Below, one piece after another: positions 6,950 through 8,291 of a stretch of DNA of 8,291 bases (its first letter is position 1; the number at the start of each line of letters is the position of its first letter). Both the position numbers and the translations under genes were made by a program. The stretch is taken from positions 1 through 8,291 of the forward strand of contig JAKMFF010000019.1 of the NCBI GenBank assembly GCA_022425585.1, given 5' to 3'. This DNA is from Candidatus Poseidoniaceae archaeon (GTDB taxonomy: Archaea; Thermoplasmatota; Poseidoniia; Poseidoniales; Poseidoniaceae). Under the pieces are notes generated by a model. That model ran no database searches. It was not told the DNA's origin and saw only the letters and a program-made list of their open reading frames with translations.

Positions 6950-6989
6950 CTCAGAAACCCCCGCCCCCGCACTTATTGTCCGAGAACAG

Positions 6990-7001
6990 TAATTATATTG
7001 T
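6990..7001 (-). promoter_or_regulatory. Putative TATA box for the DUF6015-like gene
   Basis: On the minus strand this reads ACAATATAATTA, about 40-50 bp upstream of the ATG at 6949. Transcription would begin near 6970 and leave a leader of about 20 nt containing the G-rich run at 6958-6968. This supports the shorter start, because a protein beginning at 7030 would start upstream of its own promoter. Confidence 0.42.
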
Positions 7002-7037
7002 ACACCGACCCATATTAAATCATCGGTCAAAACCGGC

Positions 7038-7045
7038 TATTTTTA
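7038..7045 (+). promoter_or_regulatory. Putative TATA box for the agmatinase gene
   Basis: TATTTTTA is centred about 33 bp before the ATG at 7075. This is the right distance for an archaeal TATA box with a leader of only a few bases. A second AT-rich candidate, CATATTAAAT at 7011-7020, would give a leader of about 30 nt. There is no ribosome binding site before the ATG. Confidence 0.42.
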
Positions 7046-7074
7046 CTGACATACGGCAAATCACCACCGTAAAA

Positions 7075-8043
7075 ATGACACCAAACTCTCAATACCACAA
7101 TGACCTGCCAAGGTTTGTGGCAGAGGAATTCGTCGAGGGCAACTTCTTGGGTTTGCCAAGCAAAGTTGGCGAGCCTGACATTGTTGTTTTGCAGGTGCCT
7201 TACGAACTTACAACATCCTATGGCCAAGGTACCGCACAAGGGCCAGCGGCGTGTGTTGCTGCGAGCGGCCAAGTGGAACTATTCGACCCAATTATCGGGG
7301 AGGACTTACCGGCCGGATACAATATTCACACTGCCCCCGAATGGGATGGATCAGGAAATACATTACAACAGCAATTATCAGGTATTTCGAAGTATCTCGG
7401 AGAATGGAATAATGGCAAAACCTTCCCGATAATTCTTGGTGGCGAACACGGTATTCTGCCTGCAGTAATCGATTCTCTTGCCAAACACCCAGCCATTGAT
7501 GGAGATTATTCTAAATTAAACATTGTTCAAATAGATGCTCATGCTGATTTGCGTGAAGAGTTGGACGGCGAGCCATTTTCTCATGCTTGTGCTGCCGCAA
7601 GGGCAATGGATTACGGGATTAAGCATCTCTATCAGGTCGGTATTAGGGCCTTTTCAAAAGAAGAGTATGAGCGGATTATTACGGATGACAAAATAACTAC
7701 ATTTTTTGCCTCAGATACGCTTGAAAGTGATACTAAATGGTTACAATGGTTAGATACATTACACAATATTGAGGGGCCGATACATTTGACAATAGACATT
7801 GATGGACTAGATGGCAGTATCGTTCCAGCTACAGGAACTCCAGTTCCAGGCGGCCTTAGTTTTTGGCAGGCGGTAAAAACCATTGAAGCAGTATTTTCAG
7901 CCCCAAGGGCCACAGTAATTAGCATGGATGTAAATGAAATTGTACCACAGCAAGACACACCCTTAACTCAGTTCACCGCAGCAATGCTTGCGACAAAAGG
8001 AATAATCCACCATATAAATGTTAGAAATTCACAACGCAACTGA
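7075..8043 (+). CDS. speB: Agmatinase/arginase-family ureohydrolase
   Basis: This is a cytoplasmic manganese enzyme expected to hydrolyse agmatine to putrescine and urea, or aminopropylagmatine to spermidine, as in some archaea. From the ATG at 7075 it has 322 residues, the usual family length. All six metal ligands are present: H125 (GGEHG), D154, H156 and D158 (DAHADLR), and D241 and D243 (DIDGLD). The substrate-side histidine block SHA (169-171), the agmatinase-like VGIRAFSKEE, the TGTPVPGGL loop (253-261) and the late MDVNEIVP glutamate are all there. Two small departures from the usual pattern are G126 after the first histidine (serine is common) and DG instead of DP at 246-247. The frame extends upstream to an ATG at 6916, but those 53 residues run through the divergent promoter and show no conservation pattern, so I exclude them. 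It is followed by SpeD, which supports a polyamine role. Guanidinobutyrase or a related activity cannot be excluded. Confidence 0.92.
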   Translation: MTPNSQYHNDLPRFVAEEFVEGNFLGLPSKVGEPDIVVLQVPYELTTSYGQGTAQGPAACVAASGQVELFDPIIGEDLPAGYNIHTAPEWDGSGNTLQQQLSGISKYLGEWNNGKTFPIILGGEHGILPAVIDSLAKHPAIDGDYSKLNIVQIDAHADLREELDGEPFSHACAAARAMDYGIKHLYQVGIRAFSKEEYERIITDDKITTFFASDTLESDTKWLQWLDTLHNIEGPIHLTIDIDGLDGSIVPATGTPVPGGLSFWQAVKTIEAVFSAPRATVISMDVNEIVPQQDTPLTQFTAAMLATKGIIHHINVRNSQRN

Positions 8044-8122
8044 TAGAAAAGTTAGGAAAACGAAAATCGGAGGAAATAGAGTTCAACATTTTGATGCGAA
8101 ATATCGTTTATTTGATGAAATC

Positions 8123-8129
8123 TTTAAAT
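8123..8129 (+). promoter_or_regulatory. Putative TATA box for speD
   Basis: TTTAAAT is centred 28 bp upstream of the ATG at 8154, which is the expected spacing for a leaderless archaeal transcript. The 110-bp gap after the agmatinase stop leaves room for this separate promoter. It also argues for the ATG at 8154 over in-frame starts further upstream (8094, 8115). Confidence 0.42.
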
Positions 8130-8153
8130 CACACTCTTACCGGGGCGGCGGAT

Positions 8154-8291
8154 ATGTCTAAGGCACACGGAACGCATATAATGGCCGATTACACCGGGTT
8201 TTTTCCTAATGTAGAAGACATTGGGGAATGGATGTTAGGATTAATGGAACACGCAATCGACGAGAGCACCGCTAATCGAGTGCATTCTCAC
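8154..8291 (+). CDS. speD: S-adenosylmethionine decarboxylase proenzyme, SpeD family (N-terminal part)
   Basis: The first 46 residues are visible; the gene runs off the right edge. The family opening is clear. GTHIMADY (6-13) matches the 'G-x-H-[IL]-[LM]-A-[DE]-[FY]' strand of SpeD. A helix follows (VEDIGEWMLGLMEHAI), then the 'NRVHSH' strand that corresponds to the 'V.es.fH.F' region before the self-cleavage site. SpeD cleaves itself to create a pyruvoyl group and makes decarboxylated AdoMet, the aminopropyl donor for spermidine. The cleavage serine lies beyond the window. In some archaea the same fold is an arginine decarboxylase, which would feed agmatine directly to the neighbouring agmatinase, so the substrate is open. 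The frame is open back to 8025 with alternative ATGs at 8094 and 8115, but the extra residues lack family resemblance. GGAGG at 8069-8073 is too far (20 bases from 8094) to be a good ribosome binding site. Confidence 0.82.
   Translation, partial: MSKAHGTHIMADYTGFFPNVEDIGEWMLGLMEHAIDESTANRVHSH

Noticed and set aside
6950..7030. 27-residue N-terminal extension of the DUF6015-like protein
   Set aside because: It covers the probable TATA box and G-rich leader and does not resemble the family; the ATG at 6949 opens a coherent helix.
7007..7036. Short inverted repeats GACC/GGTC and CGGT/ACCG in the divergent promoter before agmatinase
   Set aside because: Stems of only four bases; no convincing structure or riboswitch.
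6916..7074. N-terminal extension of the agmatinase frame (53 residues) from an ATG at 6916
   Set aside because: It overlaps the start of the divergent gene and both promoters, is rich in Pro/Ser without family pattern, and agmatinases begin near the ATG at 7075.

Overview
The window looks like chromosomal DNA from a planktonic euryarchaeon, most plausibly Marine Group II (Candidatus Poseidoniales) or a close relative. This is inferred from gene content and style, not from a marker gene. The evidence is moderate-to-low GC by eye, very acidic secreted proteins, short AT-rich TATA-like boxes 25-40 bp upstream of start codons with little or no ribosome binding site, an archaeal-type agmatinase followed by an S-adenosylmethionine decarboxylase (SpeD), and a small protein resembling the archaeal DUF6015 family. 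There are eight protein genes. No RNA gene, CRISPR array, insertion sequence or phage gene was seen.

Layout. (1) 17-793, plus strand: integral-membrane CDP-alcohol phosphatidyltransferase with an intact catalytic signature, probably for polar lipid head-group synthesis. (2) 836-2845, minus strand: large membrane-anchored beta-propeller protein with LVIVD-type repeats, 12 cysteines and a histidine-rich segment. (3) 2939-3535, plus strand, divergent from (2): signal peptide, cupredoxin-like domain without copper ligands but with an EF-hand-type calcium loop, acidic linker and C-terminal membrane anchor. (4) and (5), minus strand: a secreted, membrane-anchored M14 zinc carboxypeptidase (5086-6477) followed without a gap by a cytoplasmic M17 leucyl aminopeptidase (3554-5050). 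These form an apparent peptide-degradation operon. (6) 6527-6949, minus strand: DUF6015-like small protein. (7) 7075-8043, plus strand: agmatinase/arginase-family ureohydrolase. (8) 8154 to the right edge, plus strand: N-terminal part of SpeD.

How the genes fit together. Genes 2, 3 and 5 are cell-surface proteins and gene 1 is a membrane enzyme, so the left three quarters is mostly envelope and extracellular protein use. External peptides would be trimmed by the anchored carboxypeptidase, imported, and finished by the aminopeptidase. The right end is polyamine metabolism, where agmatinase and SpeD would supply the two halves of spermidine synthesis. The DUF6015-like gene is divergent from the agmatinase gene across a 125-bp promoter region and may share its regulation.

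Three start codons were moved from the longest open frame. PepA is placed at 5050 instead of a TTG at 5089, the DUF6015-like gene at 6949 instead of 7030, and agmatinase at 7075 instead of 6916. The only intergenic regions over 90 bp are 2846-2938, 6950-7074 and 8044-8153, and all three carry plausible promoters. No clearly new multi-gene system is visible. The least explained parts are the cupredoxin/LVIVD surface pair and the DUF6015-like gene.
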